The translations under genes were made by a program, and so were the position numbers. Positions 23,016 to 33,083 of a stretch of DNA of 64,000 nt are shown one piece after another (within the stretch, counting starts at the first letter, position 1; each line of letters starts with the position of its first letter). The notes beneath the pieces are model-generated. The model was not told where the DNA came from, made no database searches, and saw only the letters and a list, made by a program, of their open reading frames with translations. This DNA comes from Ruminococcus sp. OA3 (GTDB taxonomy: Bacteria > Bacillota > Clostridia > Lachnospirales > Lachnospiraceae), in assembly GCF_022440845.1 (NCBI RefSeq), contig NZ_JAKNTO010000001.1, forward strand, positions 1,488,001-1,552,000. Direction: 5' to 3'.

Positions 23016-25241
23016 ATGGAAAAAACATATGCAGATGTAATTGTGGACATTACCAGCGAAAAACTGGATCGGACATTTCAATACCGGATTCCTGAAGAAC
23101 TCGAAAGTTCCGTGCGGATTGGAATACCGGTTCTGGTGCCTTTCGGCAGGGGAAACCGCATGACGAATGCATATGTAGTCGGGATCACACAGGAAGCGCA
23201 GTTTCAGGAAGACAGGATGAAAGAAATTGCGGCAGTTCCCGGGCGCCCTGTCGGTGTTGAGACCAGACTCATTGCGCTTGCTTCATGGATGAAGGAGACG
23301 TACGGTGCCACTATGATACAGGCGCTCAAGACTGTACTCCCTATGAAACAGGAAGTCAGAACGAAACAGAAGCGGACGATTTGCCTTTTGCAGAAGCGGG
23401 AGGAAGCACAGGAGTTTCTGCGGGAATGTGAGAAAAAGCATCGCACTGCCAGGGCAAGAGTGATGAAGGCGCTGCTTGAGCAGGGAGAACTGGATTATGC
23501 ACAGGCACTAAGAGAACTGAACGTTACCTCTGCCGTGCTTGGTCCGCTCCTTGAACTGGGGATCATCAGTGTGGATTCTGAGACTCTGTACCGCTCGCCG
23601 AATCTTCCTGAATTTGATGAAGAACCGGAACCGGTTTTGTCAGAAGAACAAAAGCATGCTGCCAGACAGATCTGTGAAGAGATGAACAGTGACAGCCCCA
23701 GACCCTGCCTGGTATACGGCATAACAGGGAGCGGCAAGACTCGTCTTTATATGGAGATCATCGACCGTGTGCTGCGGGGAGGACGCCAGGTGATCGTCCT
23801 GATACCTGAGATCGCACTGACGTATCAGATCGCCGCGCGCTTCCGCCGCAGATTCAGGGGAAAAGCAGCTGTTATTCATTCACGTATGTCGCAGGGGGAG
23901 CGCTGGGACGCCTTTGAGCAGGCCAGAAACGGCCAGGTACAGGTGATGGTAGGACCAAGGTCCGCGCTGTTTACGCCCTTTCCGCAGCTGGGACTGATCA
24001 TCATTGATGAGGAGCATGAGACCTCCTATAAAAGCGAAGGCACTCCGCGCTATCATGCCAGGGAAACTGCTGTCATGCGGGCGACACTGGAGGACGCTGC
24101 CGTGGTAATGGGATCTGCCACTCCTTCACTGGAAGCGTATTACCGTTGTCAGTCGGGGGAATACCGTCTGTTAACACTGACACAGCGATTTGGAAGCGGC
24201 ATGCTACCGAGTGTATATACAGTGGATATGAGGGAAGAATTATCAGAAGGAAATACTTCTATTATAAGTCGTTCACTGCGGGATGCGATTCAGAAAAGAC
24301 TGGATAACAGAGAACAGACGATCCTGTTTCTCAATCGCAGGGGCTATGCGGGCTTTCTTTCCTGCAGGTCCTGTGGCCATGTGGTAAAATGCCCCCATTG
24401 TGATGTTTCACTGTCGCTGCACCGTGGCGGAAAAATGGTGTGTCACTACTGCGGCTATACAGAAAAAGAAAATTCAGCCTGTCCGTGCTGCGGATCACGT
24501 TACATCGGGGCATTCCGCGCGGGAACACAGCAGATCGAGGACATGGTCAGGAGAATGTTTCCGCAGGCAAAAGTACTGCGCATGGATATGGATACAACCA
24601 GGAAGAAGGACAGTCATTCTGAAATACTGTCTTCTTTTGCCGGAGGAGAAGCGGATATTCTGATCGGGACACAGATGATCGTCAAGGGACATGATTTTCC
24701 CCGGGTTACGCTTGTGGGCGTGCTGGCTGCGGATCTATCCCTGAATGCAGACGATTACCGCTGCGCAGAACGCACCTTTCAGCTGCTGGTTCAGGCGGTT
24801 GGACGCGCAGGCAGGGGGAAATCACCGGGAGAGGCATTTATTCAGACGTACCAGCCAGAGCACTACAGTATCAGGGCAGCCGTGCAACAGGATTATCCTG
24901 CATTTTATCAGGAAGAGATCGCATACCGGATGCTGATGGATTATCCGCCTGCCTGCGCGATGATGGCGGTGACGGGCAGTGGAGAGGATGAAGAACAGCT
25001 GGCTGTGGCGATGCAGTATATTCGGAAATATATTGAGAATGTCAACCGGGATAACCGCCTTTCCATCATAGGACCCGCAGATGCCACTGTATCAAAAATT
25101 CAGGACAGATACAGGAAGGTGCTGTATCTGAAGCATCCGCTGGAGGCGTATCTCGCTGCAGTGAGAACAAGAACAGAGCGGTATATGGAGGTCAATGCGG
25201 GATTCCGAAAACTGTATATACAATTTGATCTGAACAGCTGA
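23016..25241 (+). CDS. priA: Primosomal protein N' (PriA), replication restart helicase
   Basis: A 741-residue helicase. The order is an N-terminal DNA-binding domain, a Walker A GITGSGKT (about 236-243), a DEEH box (about 331), and the zinc-binding insert with four CxxC-type pairs (CRSCGH, CPHC, CHYCGY, CPCCGS at about 449-495) that defines PriA. It rebuilds replication forks after arrest. The start ATG 23016 lies 3 nt after murE. Confidence 0.97.
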   Translation: MEKTYADVIVDITSEKLDRTFQYRIPEELESSVRIGIPVLVPFGRGNRMTNAYVVGITQEAQFQEDRMKEIAAVPGRPVGVETRLIALASWMKETYGATMIQALKTVLPMKQEVRTKQKRTICLLQKREEAQEFLRECEKKHRTARARVMKALLEQGELDYAQALRELNVTSAVLGPLLELGIISVDSETLYRSPNLPEFDEEPEPVLSEEQKHAARQICEEMNSDSPRPCLVYGITGSGKTRLYMEIIDRVLRGGRQVIVLIPEIALTYQIAARFRRRFRGKAAVIHSRMSQGERWDAFEQARNGQVQVMVGPRSALFTPFPQLGLIIIDEEHETSYKSEGTPRYHARETAVMRATLEDAAVVMGSATPSLEAYYRCQSGEYRLLTLTQRFGSGMLPSVYTVDMREELSEGNTSIISRSLRDAIQKRLDNREQTILFLNRRGYAGFLSCRSCGHVVKCPHCDVSLSLHRGGKMVCHYCGYTEKENSACPCCGSRYIGAFRAGTQQIEDMVRRMFPQAKVLRMDMDTTRKKDSHSEILSSFAGGEADILIGTQMIVKGHDFPRVTLVGVLAADLSLNADDYRCAERTFQLLVQAVGRAGRGKSPGEAFIQTYQPEHYSIRAAVQQDYPAFYQEEIAYRMLMDYPPACAMMAVTGSGEDEEQLAVAMQYIRKYIENVNRDNRLSIIGPADATVSKIQDRYRKVLYLKHPLEAYLAAVRTRTERYMEVNAGFRKLYIQFDLNS

Positions 25242-25254
25242 TAAAACATCAATT

Positions 25255-25409
25255 TGTAACCGTTCAGAGGGCGGGAATATTGACACCAAAATCAGCGTCA
25301 GGCTCGCTTGTAAGCGGGTTTTGGTGTCAATATTAACATCGGAGGAACCTCCGATGCTTCTTGTATGGCCGTCGGCCATGCAAGAAGATGCCCCCTCTGA
25401 ACAGTTACA
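25255..25409. repeat. Structured element with 14-bp terminal inverted repeats, copy B
   Basis: Ends TGTAACCGTTCAGA (25255-25268) and TCTGAACAGTTACA (25396-25409) are inverted repeats at 13 of 14 positions and match the ends of copy A at 3595-3663. Inside, AATATTGACACCAAAA pairs perfectly with TTTTGGTGTCAATATT (16 bp), followed by GAGG-type hairpin CATCGGAGG/CCTCCGATG and a CTTCTTG...CAAGAAG stem around GGCC. It fills the whole priA-def gap. It could be a mobile repeat or a folded regulatory RNA upstream of def. Confidence 0.6.
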
Positions 25410-25455
25410 TCAATTTTAATATATGCCGAGGAACATATAAGAAATGGAGGAAATT

Positions 25456-25947
25456 ATGGCAATTCGTAATATCAGAAAGATGGGCGACCGTGTACTTACA
25501 AAAAAATGCCGCCCTGTGGAAGAAATGACTCCGAGAATCAGGGAGCTGATCGGTGATATGCTGGATACCATGTACCAGGAATACGGTGTCGGGCTGGCAG
25601 CTTCTCAGGTGGGGGTTCTGAAAAGGATCGTAGTGATTGATGTCGGTGAAGGGCCACATATACTGATCAATCCGGTGATTGTGGAGACGTCCGGAGAGCA
25701 GACCGGAGACGAAGGATGCTTAAGCCTTCCGGGCAAAACCGGGACGGTGACACGTCCGAATTATGCGAGAGTAGAAGCTCTGAATGAAAATATGGAACCG
25801 ATCGTACTCGAGGGAACGGAGCTTTTGGCCCGCGCAATCTGCCATGAATGTGATCACCTGGATGGCATTATGTATGTGGAGCATGTAGATGGCGAGCTCC
25901 GTGATGTGGCTGCTGATGAAGAATACGAAGATGAGGCTGAGGAATAA
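25456..25947 (+). CDS. def: Peptide deformylase
   Basis: A 163-residue metalloprotease that removes the N-formyl group from new proteins. The three family motifs are GVGLAASQVG, EGCLSLPG and HECDHLDG (metal ligands Cys and two His). ATG 25456 is 5 nt after GGAGG. Its stop abuts the fmt start, pairing deformylation with formylation. The C-terminal tail is acidic. Confidence 0.97.
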   Translation: MAIRNIRKMGDRVLTKKCRPVEEMTPRIRELIGDMLDTMYQEYGVGLAASQVGVLKRIVVIDVGEGPHILINPVIVETSGEQTGDEGCLSLPGKTGTVTRPNYARVEALNENMEPIVLEGTELLARAICHECDHLDGIMYVEHVDGELRDVAADEEYEDEAEE

Positions 25948-26889
25948 ATGAGAGTATTATTTATGGGAACCCCGGACTTTTCTGTGGGGACATTGGAGGC
26001 TCTGGTGGAGGCGGGACATGAGATCGCAGCAGTAGTGACCCAGCCGGACAAACCTAAAGGGAGAGGCAGGGAAATGCAGCCTACCCCCGTCAAGGAGGCA
26101 GCATTGAAGTACAGCCTGAATATACTGCAGCCCCAGCGAGTCCGTGATGAGGCATTTCTGGATCAGCTGGAAGAACTGCATGCGGATATTGCGGTTGTAG
26201 TTGCCTTCGGACAGATTATTCCAAAGCGGCTTCTGGAGATGCCGAAGTACGGATGCATCAATGTTCATGCGTCACTGCTGCCTGATTATCGGGGAGCGGC
26301 ACCGATTCAGCGGGCGGTCATTGACGGCAGAAGGGAGTCGGGTGTTACTGTTATGAAGATGGACGAAGGTCTCGACACCGGTGATATGATCGCCAAAGTG
26401 AGAGTGCCGCTTGAGGAAACGGAAACAGGGGGAAGCCTTTTCGAAAAGCTGAGTGCAGCAGGAGCAAAGCTGCTGGTGGAAACACTCCCTGAGATCGCAT
26501 CAGGTGAGGCGGTATATGAAAAGCAGCCAGAGGAAAGTCCGACTCCTTATGCGGCTATGATCACAAAGAGTATGGGGATGATTGACTGGAAAAAAAGCGC
26601 AGTGGAACTGGAACGGCTGGTGAGGGGACTGGATCCGTGGCCGAGTGCGTTTACAGGCTGGAATCACAAAATACTTAAGATATGGAAAGCAACCGTTTGT
26701 GAAGAAAACAGCAGTTTTCATCCGGGACAGGTTGTCCGTGTTTCAAAGGACGGAATCTGTGTCCAGACAGGACAGGGCCTGCTGTGCATTCGTGAACTGC
26801 AGCTTGAGGGTAAAAAACGCATGGCGGCAGAGGCTTTCCAGCGCGGAAATGAGATAAAAGAGGGTGCAGAGTTGACTGTGTCCCGGTAA
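25948..26889 (+). CDS. fmt: Methionyl-tRNA formyltransferase
   Basis: A 313-residue enzyme that formylates initiator Met-tRNA with 10-formyl-THF. The formyltransferase core has the MGTPDFSV start, NVHASLLPDYRGAAPIQRA with catalytic Asn and His, and GVTVMKMDEGLDTGD. A C-terminal OB-like domain follows. It directly follows def, the usual order. Confidence 0.97.
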   Translation: MRVLFMGTPDFSVGTLEALVEAGHEIAAVVTQPDKPKGRGREMQPTPVKEAALKYSLNILQPQRVRDEAFLDQLEELHADIAVVVAFGQIIPKRLLEMPKYGCINVHASLLPDYRGAAPIQRAVIDGRRESGVTVMKMDEGLDTGDMIAKVRVPLEETETGGSLFEKLSAAGAKLLVETLPEIASGEAVYEKQPEESPTPYAAMITKSMGMIDWKKSAVELERLVRGLDPWPSAFTGWNHKILKIWKATVCEENSSFHPGQVVRVSKDGICVQTGQGLLCIRELQLEGKKRMAAEAFQRGNEIKEGAELTVSR

Positions 26890-26902
26890 GCGAGGAGTAC
26901 AA

Positions 26903-28258
26903 ATGGCAAGTGTAATCAGCACCAGAGAAATCATACTCGGTGTATTATTGGAAATCAACAGAGACGGGGAATACAGCCACATAGCGATCCGAAATGCACT
27001 GGATAAATATCAGTATCTCCCGAAACACGACCGGGCTTTTATAACGCGTGTCTGTGAGGGAACCATAGAATATATGCTCAGGATTGATTATATCATTGAG
27101 CAGTTTTCCAGTGTGAAAGTTGAGAAAATGAAACCTGTGATCCGGGAGATTGTACGAAGCGGCGTCTACCAGCTGATCTATATGGACCGGATACCGGATT
27201 CTGCAGTCTGCAATGAGGCGGTAAAACTGGCACAGAAAAAAGGTTTTTACAGTCTCAAAGGCTTTGTGAACGGAGTGATGAGAAATGTGGCCCGCAATAA
27301 AGAAAATATCACATATCCGCCTGTGACCCAGCCAATCGCCTATCTGTCGGTAAAGTATTCAATGCCGGCCTGGCTTGTCGAAAAATGGGTGCTGGAATTT
27401 GGGTTTGAACAGACAGAACGTATGGCAGCGGATTTTATGGAAGACAAGCCTACGACTATCCGCTGTGTACAGTATATGATCAATACGGAGGTTACGATCC
27501 AGAGACTGAAAGAGCAGGGGGTTACGGTGGAAAAGGCCCCGTATCTGGGCTATGCATACTACATTTCGGATTATAATTATCTTTCTATGCTGAATGTCTT
27601 TAAGATGGGATGTATTATGGTGCAGGATCTCAGCTCCATGCTTGTGGCTGAAGTGGCAGCTCCGAAAAAAAATGATTATGTCATCGATCTCTGTGCCGCA
27701 CCCGGCGGAAAAAGCCTGCACATGGCGGATAAGATGATGGGATACGGAAGCGTGGAAGCCAGAGACCTTACTGACTATAAGGTGGGTATGATTGAAGAAA
27801 ACATTCAGCGGATGAATGCGATCAATGTACATGCGGTCTGTCAGGATGCGACGGTGTTTGACAGAGATTCCATTGAAAAAGCCGATATTGTTCTGGCTGA
27901 TGTGCCGTGCTCCGGTTACGGTGTGATCGGAAAGAAAACGGATATTAAATACAAGGTGACGGCACAGAAACAGGAGGACCTGATCATACTGCAGCGAAAG
28001 ATCCTGCACAATGCTTCTTCCTACGTGAAAGTCGGGGGAACACTGGTCTACAGTACCTGTACGATTGGAAGAGAAGAAAACGAGAATAATATTGCATGGT
28101 TTGTGAAAAATTATCCGTATGAACTGGAAAGCCTGAATCCCTTCCTGCCAGAAGAACTGCATGGAGAGACTACTCCAAAAGGTTACCTTCAGCTTCTGCC
28201 GGGAGTGCATAAGACGGATGGATTTTTTATTGCCAGAATGAAAAGGACAGGGAAATGA
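26903..28258 (+). CDS. rsmB: 16S rRNA (cytosine-C5)-methyltransferase RsmB
   Basis: A 451-residue protein: N-terminal NusB-like RNA-binding domain (about 1-140) and C-terminal SAM methyltransferase with DLCAAPGGKS and the catalytic Cys motif ADVPCSGYG, plus STCTIGREENE. It methylates one cytosine of 16S rRNA. ATG 26903 lies after CGAGGAG. It overlaps rlmN by 4 nt. Confidence 0.95.
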   Translation: MASVISTREIILGVLLEINRDGEYSHIAIRNALDKYQYLPKHDRAFITRVCEGTIEYMLRIDYIIEQFSSVKVEKMKPVIREIVRSGVYQLIYMDRIPDSAVCNEAVKLAQKKGFYSLKGFVNGVMRNVARNKENITYPPVTQPIAYLSVKYSMPAWLVEKWVLEFGFEQTERMAADFMEDKPTTIRCVQYMINTEVTIQRLKEQGVTVEKAPYLGYAYYISDYNYLSMLNVFKMGCIMVQDLSSMLVAEVAAPKKNDYVIDLCAAPGGKSLHMADKMMGYGSVEARDLTDYKVGMIEENIQRMNAINVHAVCQDATVFDRDSIEKADIVLADVPCSGYGVIGKKTDIKYKVTAQKQEDLIILQRKILHNASSYVKVGGTLVYSTCTIGREENENNIAWFVKNYPYELESLNPFLPEELHGETTPKGYLQLLPGVHKTDGFFIARMKRTGK

Positions 28259-29295
28259 CACAGACGCGGGATATTCGTTCCATGACGTTTTCTGAATTGA
28301 AAGACGTGATGGAAAAAATGGGTGAGAAGTCTTTTAAAGCCGGTCAGATTTTTGACTGGCTGCACAGGAAAATGGTTTCCGGATATGACCAGATGACCAA
28401 TATATCCAGGACACTGCGGGAGAAACTGCAGAGGGAGTACCCTCTGTATGAACCGGAGGCAGTACAGGTGCAGACCTCAAAAATTGACGGTACAAAAAAG
28501 ATTCTGTTTCGCCTGCAGGACGGACATGTGATAGAGAGTGTGTGGATGCAGTATCAGCACGGAAATTCTGTCTGTATATCATCTCAGGTCGGCTGCCGGA
28601 TGGGCTGCAGGTTCTGCGCCTCCACGATCGGCGGTCTTACCAGAAACCTGACCGCCGCAGAGATGCTCCTGCAGATATACAGGATTCAGAACCTGACTAA
28701 AGAAAGGGTTTCTAACGTGGTAGTGATGGGAACGGGAGAACCTTTTGACAATTATGATGAATTACTGAGGTTTTTGAATATCCTGACAGATGAACGGGGG
28801 CTTCATATCAGTCAGCGCAACATTACGGTTTCGACGTGTGGAATTGTGCCGAAGATCTATGAACTGGCAGATGAAAAACTTCAGATCACACTGGCCATCT
28901 CTCTGCATGCGCCGAACGATGAAAAGAGAAAGGCATTAATGCCCATCGCCAACCGGTATTCCATCGGGGAGCTGCTTGCAGCCTGTCGGCATTATTTTAA
29001 ACAGACCGGCCGGAGGCTGACATTTGAGTACAGTCTGGTGGGCGGAAACAATGACAGCCAGCAGGATGCCGACGAGCTGGCGGAGAAAATAAAAGGCCTG
29101 AACTGCCATGTAAATCTGATTCCGGTGAACCCGATAAAAGAGCGCAGTTTTGTGCAATCTGACAAAAAAGATGTGGAGAAATTCAAAAATAAGCTTGAAA
29201 AATACGGAATAAATGTTACTATTAGAAGAGAAATGGGGCGAGATATTGACGGGGCCTGCGGCCAGCTGCGCAAAAGCTATCTTGATCAAAACTAA
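28255..29295 (+). CDS. rlmN: 23S rRNA (adenine-C2)-methyltransferase RlmN, radical SAM
   Basis: A 346-residue radical SAM enzyme with CRMGCRFCAS (CxxxCxxC) and the SAM-binding GTGEPFDNYDE. The final residues contain REMGRDIDGACGQL, where Cys forms the methyl-transfer intermediate. The start ATG 28255 overlaps the rsmB stop (ATGA). It methylates A2503 of 23S rRNA and often a tRNA adenine. Confidence 0.96.
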   Translation: MTQTRDIRSMTFSELKDVMEKMGEKSFKAGQIFDWLHRKMVSGYDQMTNISRTLREKLQREYPLYEPEAVQVQTSKIDGTKKILFRLQDGHVIESVWMQYQHGNSVCISSQVGCRMGCRFCASTIGGLTRNLTAAEMLLQIYRIQNLTKERVSNVVVMGTGEPFDNYDELLRFLNILTDERGLHISQRNITVSTCGIVPKIYELADEKLQITLAISLHAPNDEKRKALMPIANRYSIGELLAACRHYFKQTGRRLTFEYSLVGGNNDSQQDADELAEKIKGLNCHVNLIPVNPIKERSFVQSDKKDVEKFKNKLEKYGINVTIRREMGRDIDGACGQLRKSYLDQN

Positions 29296-29309
29296 AAGGA
29301 GTGTGGGGA

Positions 29310-30053
29310 ATGAAAGCATTTTCTGTTACAGATGTTGGGCAGATTCGACAAATTAATCAGGACTACATATATACATCTGAGCAGCCAATAGGAAATCTTC
29401 CAAATCTTTTTGTGGTGGCAGACGGGATGGGAGGACACAATGCAGGTGATTTTGCTTCCAGCTTTGCAGTGAAGGTGCTGGTAGAATCAGTGAAGCAGGA
29501 CATTAACTTCAATCCAATAAAAATTATACGCAGTGCGATTGAAACTGCGAATGAACAACTTTTGGAACAGGCATCCAAAAATGAAGAACTCAAAGGCATG
29601 GGCACTACAATCGTTGCAGCAACTGTTGTGGGGCGATATATTTATGTTGCAAATGTTGGGGACAGCCGGCTGTATGTGGCCGGTGATAAAATGGAACAGG
29701 TGACCAGAGATCATTCTCTGGTAGGGGAGATGATACGTATGGGCGAGCTTAGCCAGGAGCAGGCCCGTAACCATCCGGATCGAAATATTATCACCCGGGC
29801 TCTCGGGACCGGGCCGGATGTGGCAATCGATTTCTTTGACGTCAAGTTGGAGGATAATGCCAGGATTATCATGTGTTCCGATGGACTGTCTGGTATGCTT
29901 ACCGACGATGAGATATTCGAAATACTGACTTCGTGCGGGGATGGGGAAGATCCTGCGGAAGTACTGATGCACAGGGCGAATGATAACGGCGGCAGAGATA
30001 ATATTGCAGTCATTGTGGTTGAACCATTTAAAAAAGAGGTGAGAGAATGTTAA
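29310..30053 (+). CDS. prpC: PP2C-type serine/threonine phosphatase (Stp/PrpC)
   Basis: A 247-residue metal-dependent phosphatase. ATG 29310 is behind AAAGGAGTG. Motifs include RQINQDYIY, VADGMGGHNAGD, GDSRLYV and DNGGRDNIAVI, with the Asp residues for Mn/Mg binding. It reverses phosphorylation by the kinase encoded next, whose start overlaps its end by 7 nt, and together they sense cell wall fragments. Confidence 0.96.
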   Translation: MKAFSVTDVGQIRQINQDYIYTSEQPIGNLPNLFVVADGMGGHNAGDFASSFAVKVLVESVKQDINFNPIKIIRSAIETANEQLLEQASKNEELKGMGTTIVAATVVGRYIYVANVGDSRLYVAGDKMEQVTRDHSLVGEMIRMGELSQEQARNHPDRNIITRALGTGPDVAIDFFDVKLEDNARIIMCSDGLSGMLTDDEIFEILTSCGDGEDPAEVLMHRANDNGGRDNIAVIVVEPFKKEVREC

Positions 30054-32188
30054 AAGAGGGAATGATTCTAGTAGAACGTTACGAGATTATCAGCAAGGTC
30101 GGTACCGGAGGAATGGCGGACGTTTATAAAGCACGTGATCATAAGCTGAACAGACTCGTGGCGGTTAAGGTTCTGAAACCGGAGTTCCGGGATGATAAAT
30201 CCTTTGTTGCAAAATTCAGGAAAGAGGCGCAGGCAGCAGCCGGTCTTGCACATCCGAATATCGTCAACGTCTATGATGTCGGAGAGGATGAGGGCGTCAA
30301 CTTTATCGTGATGGAATTGGTTGAAGGCATTACGCTGAAGGATTATATTAAAAAGAAGGGTAAATTAAGCGTCAAAGAGGCGACCAGTATTGCAATCCAG
30401 GTTTCACTGGGGCTGGAAGCTGCTCATAACAGTGACATTGTACATCGCGATGTCAAACCGCAGAATATTATCATTTCGACGGACGGAAAGGTAAAGCTGT
30501 CCGATTTTGGAATTGCGAGGGCCGTGTCCTCCAACACAATTACATCGAATGTGATGGTCTCTGTGCATTACAGTTCTCCGGAACAGGTGCGCGGAGGATA
30601 CAGCGATAAAAAAAGTGATATCTATTCTCTGGGTGTCACAATGTATGAGATGGTTACGGGACGGGTACCGTTTGACGGGGACACATCTGTCGCGATCGCT
30701 ATAAAACATCTGCAGGAAGAGATGGTACCGCCGTCGAGATATACGCCGGATCTGCCGTTCAGCCTGGAACAGATCATTTTAAAATGTACACAGAAAAGTG
30801 TTGACCGCAGATATAATAACCTGTCGGAAGTGATTGAAGATCTGAAACATTCACTGGTTGACCCGAACGGAACATTTGTACAGCTGGCGCCGCTCTCAAG
30901 CCATGCCCAGACTGTCCGCATTTCACAGGAAGAACTGGATGCGATCAAAGATGGAAAAACAGATGCACAGGATACGCAGTATCAGGAGCAGCCTGTCATT
31001 TATGACGACAATGATGAAGATGAGTATGATGAAGAAGATGACGATGATGAAGGCGGAATCAGCAGCAAGCTTGAAAAAGCAATGACCATCGGGGGATTTA
31101 TCATCGGTGCGATCATCATCTGTATATTGATTTATTTTATCGGAACTGCGGCAGGTATCTTTAAGTTCGGTTCAGATAATAAGAAGAAAGAGCCACAGCA
31201 GATTGAAGAAAACCAGGATGACCAGGAAGATGAAGCGGCTGATGATGAGGATATGGTAGAAGTGCCGGAACTGCGGGGAAAGACAGTGGCAGAGGCAGAG
31301 GAGGCACTCAAGGATACTGGAATCGGTCTTAAAAAAGTGGCGGAGGAAGCATCCGATGAGTATGCGAAAGGTCAGATCATGAGGCAGAGTGAGGCGGCGG
31401 GTTCTAAAGTCCAGAAACACACAACGATAGAATATACCCTGAGTACGGGAAGTGCCCAGCTGACAGTGCCGAATATTGTCGGACAGCCGCAGGCTGATGC
31501 AGAAGCGGCTCTCCGTGATATGGGACTGGAGACGAGTGTACAGCAGGACTACAGTGCAGAAGTTGCGATCGGCAGCGTCATCTCGGTCAGTCCGGATGTT
31601 GGGACATCCGTCAATGTGGGTGATACCGTAACACTGGTTGTCAGCAAAGGAGCTACAGACGTGGAAGTAACGGTACCGAGTGTCAGAGGAATCTCTGAAG
31701 AAGATGCAAAGGCAACGCTGGAAAATCTGGGGCTTGTCGTGACAGTAGAGACGGGAACAAGTAACGCCGTCGGCGAGGGCGAAGTTTATGAGCAGAGTAT
31801 TTCGTCGGGCACGAGAGTGAACAGCGGAACTGAGATTACGATCAGTGTAAACCGGGCAGACGCAACGAACAACACCCCGATGCAGAATGATTCGCCGGGG
31901 GATGATGAGTCGCAGACGGGCACATACAGCGGAACATGGGCATGCAGCAAGCGTCTGGGTGAACCGAGCAACTATTCAGGCGGAGCGGTGAAACTGGATC
32001 TTGTACAGAATGTTAATGGTGAGACTGTGACGACACCTATCGTTGAGGGGGCCACTATCTCATTCCCGTATAATGTGGAGATCACAGGCGCTGACGGTGT
32101 GGAAACCGGAACGGTTTATCTCTATGAACTTGTGGACGGAGATTACGTTCAGCGGGCACAGTATACCGTACCGTTTACCGAGTCATAA
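30047..32188 (+). CDS. prkC: Serine/threonine protein kinase with PASTA domains (PrkC)
   Basis: A 713-residue membrane kinase. N-terminal Hanks kinase domain (Lys at about 39 in AVKVLK, HRDVKPQN, DFGIAR), an acidic linker (DEYDEEDDDDEGG), one transmembrane helix (about 345-370), three PASTA domains (about 404-470, 472-538, 540-605) and an extra C-terminal domain of about 80 residues. PASTA domains bind peptidoglycan stem fragments or lipid II. The three repeats and linker are typical for Clostridia, and the terminal extension is less common. Confidence 0.96.
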   Translation: MLKEGMILVERYEIISKVGTGGMADVYKARDHKLNRLVAVKVLKPEFRDDKSFVAKFRKEAQAAAGLAHPNIVNVYDVGEDEGVNFIVMELVEGITLKDYIKKKGKLSVKEATSIAIQVSLGLEAAHNSDIVHRDVKPQNIIISTDGKVKLSDFGIARAVSSNTITSNVMVSVHYSSPEQVRGGYSDKKSDIYSLGVTMYEMVTGRVPFDGDTSVAIAIKHLQEEMVPPSRYTPDLPFSLEQIILKCTQKSVDRRYNNLSEVIEDLKHSLVDPNGTFVQLAPLSSHAQTVRISQEELDAIKDGKTDAQDTQYQEQPVIYDDNDEDEYDEEDDDDEGGISSKLEKAMTIGGFIIGAIIICILIYFIGTAAGIFKFGSDNKKKEPQQIEENQDDQEDEAADDEDMVEVPELRGKTVAEAEEALKDTGIGLKKVAEEASDEYAKGQIMRQSEAAGSKVQKHTTIEYTLSTGSAQLTVPNIVGQPQADAEAALRDMGLETSVQQDYSAEVAIGSVISVSPDVGTSVNVGDTVTLVVSKGATDVEVTVPSVRGISEEDAKATLENLGLVVTVETGTSNAVGEGEVYEQSISSGTRVNSGTEITISVNRADATNNTPMQNDSPGDDESQTGTYSGTWACSKRLGEPSNYSGGAVKLDLVQNVNGETVTTPIVEGATISFPYNVEITGADGVETGTVYLYELVDGDYVQRAQYTVPFTES

Positions 32189-32211
32189 TACGTATGATGC
32201 ATGGAAGGATA

Positions 32212-33081
32212 ATGAAAGGAATTGCCGGCTTCTACTACGTTACAGTAGCAGGAGCCGGGGTTTATGAGTGTAAGCCGAAGGGTATATTCAGAAAAGAAAA
32301 AATCAAACCGCTCGTAGGGGATGAGGTCGAGATCGAAGTGCTGGAGGAATCTGAAAAGACCGGCACCATCGTTGAAATACATCCGCGAAAAAACGAACTG
32401 ATTCGTCCGGCGGCTGCAAACATTGACCAGGCCATGGTGATTTTCGCGATCGAGAACCCAAGGCCCAGTTTTTCTTTGATGGACCGTTTTCTGATTATGA
32501 TGGAACGCCAGGGGATCAGGACGACCATCTGTTTTAATAAAAAAGAGATGGCAAAAGAAGAGGAACTTCGTCTGCTCTGTGAAACATATGCGTCCTGTGG
32601 ATATCAGGTGCTTCTTACGAGTGCACGCCTTGAGGAAGGTATTGAGGAGATAAGGGAATTGCTCCAGGGGAAGACAACAGTCATTGCCGGGCCTTCGGGG
32701 GTGGGAAAATCTTCGATTACCAATCTTCTTCAGAAGGAAGTGTGTATGGAAACGGGAGAGATCAGCCGCAAATTAAAACGCGGACGCCATACGACCCGCC
32801 ATGCGCAGTTGATTCAGGTTGACACAGACACGTATCTGATGGACACGCCGGGATTCAGTGCGCTGACAGTGGAAGATATGGAAAAAGAAGACTTAAAAGA
32901 TTATTTCATGGAATTTCAACCATATGAGGGGACCTGCAGATTTCAGGGCTGTGTGCATATCTCTGAACCGGATTGTGCGGTCCGCCGCGCAGTTGATGAG
33001 AAAAAGATCAGTTCTATACGTTACGCGGATTACAGGGAACTGTTTGAGGAATTGAAGGAAAAGGAAAAGAGGAGGTATTAA
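32212..33081 (+). CDS. rsgA: Ribosome small subunit GTPase RsgA
   Basis: A 289-residue circularly permuted GTPase (order G4-G5-G1-G3): FNKKEMAKEE for G4, TSARL for G5, the P-loop GPSGVGKSSITN, and DTPGFSAL. A C-terminal zinc-binding CxFQGCVHISEPDCAV follows. An N-terminal OB domain (residues 1-70) contacts the 30S subunit, which it helps mature. ATG 32212 is favoured by GGAAGG and by family starts (MKGI); ATG 32194 is an alternative. Confidence 0.94.
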   Translation: MKGIAGFYYVTVAGAGVYECKPKGIFRKEKIKPLVGDEVEIEVLEESEKTGTIVEIHPRKNELIRPAAANIDQAMVIFAIENPRPSFSLMDRFLIMMERQGIRTTICFNKKEMAKEEELRLLCETYASCGYQVLLTSARLEEGIEEIRELLQGKTTVIAGPSGVGKSSITNLLQKEVCMETGEISRKLKRGRHTTRHAQLIQVDTDTYLMDTPGFSALTVEDMEKEDLKDYFMEFQPYEGTCRFQGCVHISEPDCAVRRAVDEKKISSIRYADYRELFEELKEKEKRRY

Positions 33082-33083
33082 GT

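Noticed and set aside
27359-28261. A 300-codon minus-strand reading frame inside rsmB
   Set aside because: Antisense to a gene with all its catalytic motifs; the translated sequence matches no known fold or motif.
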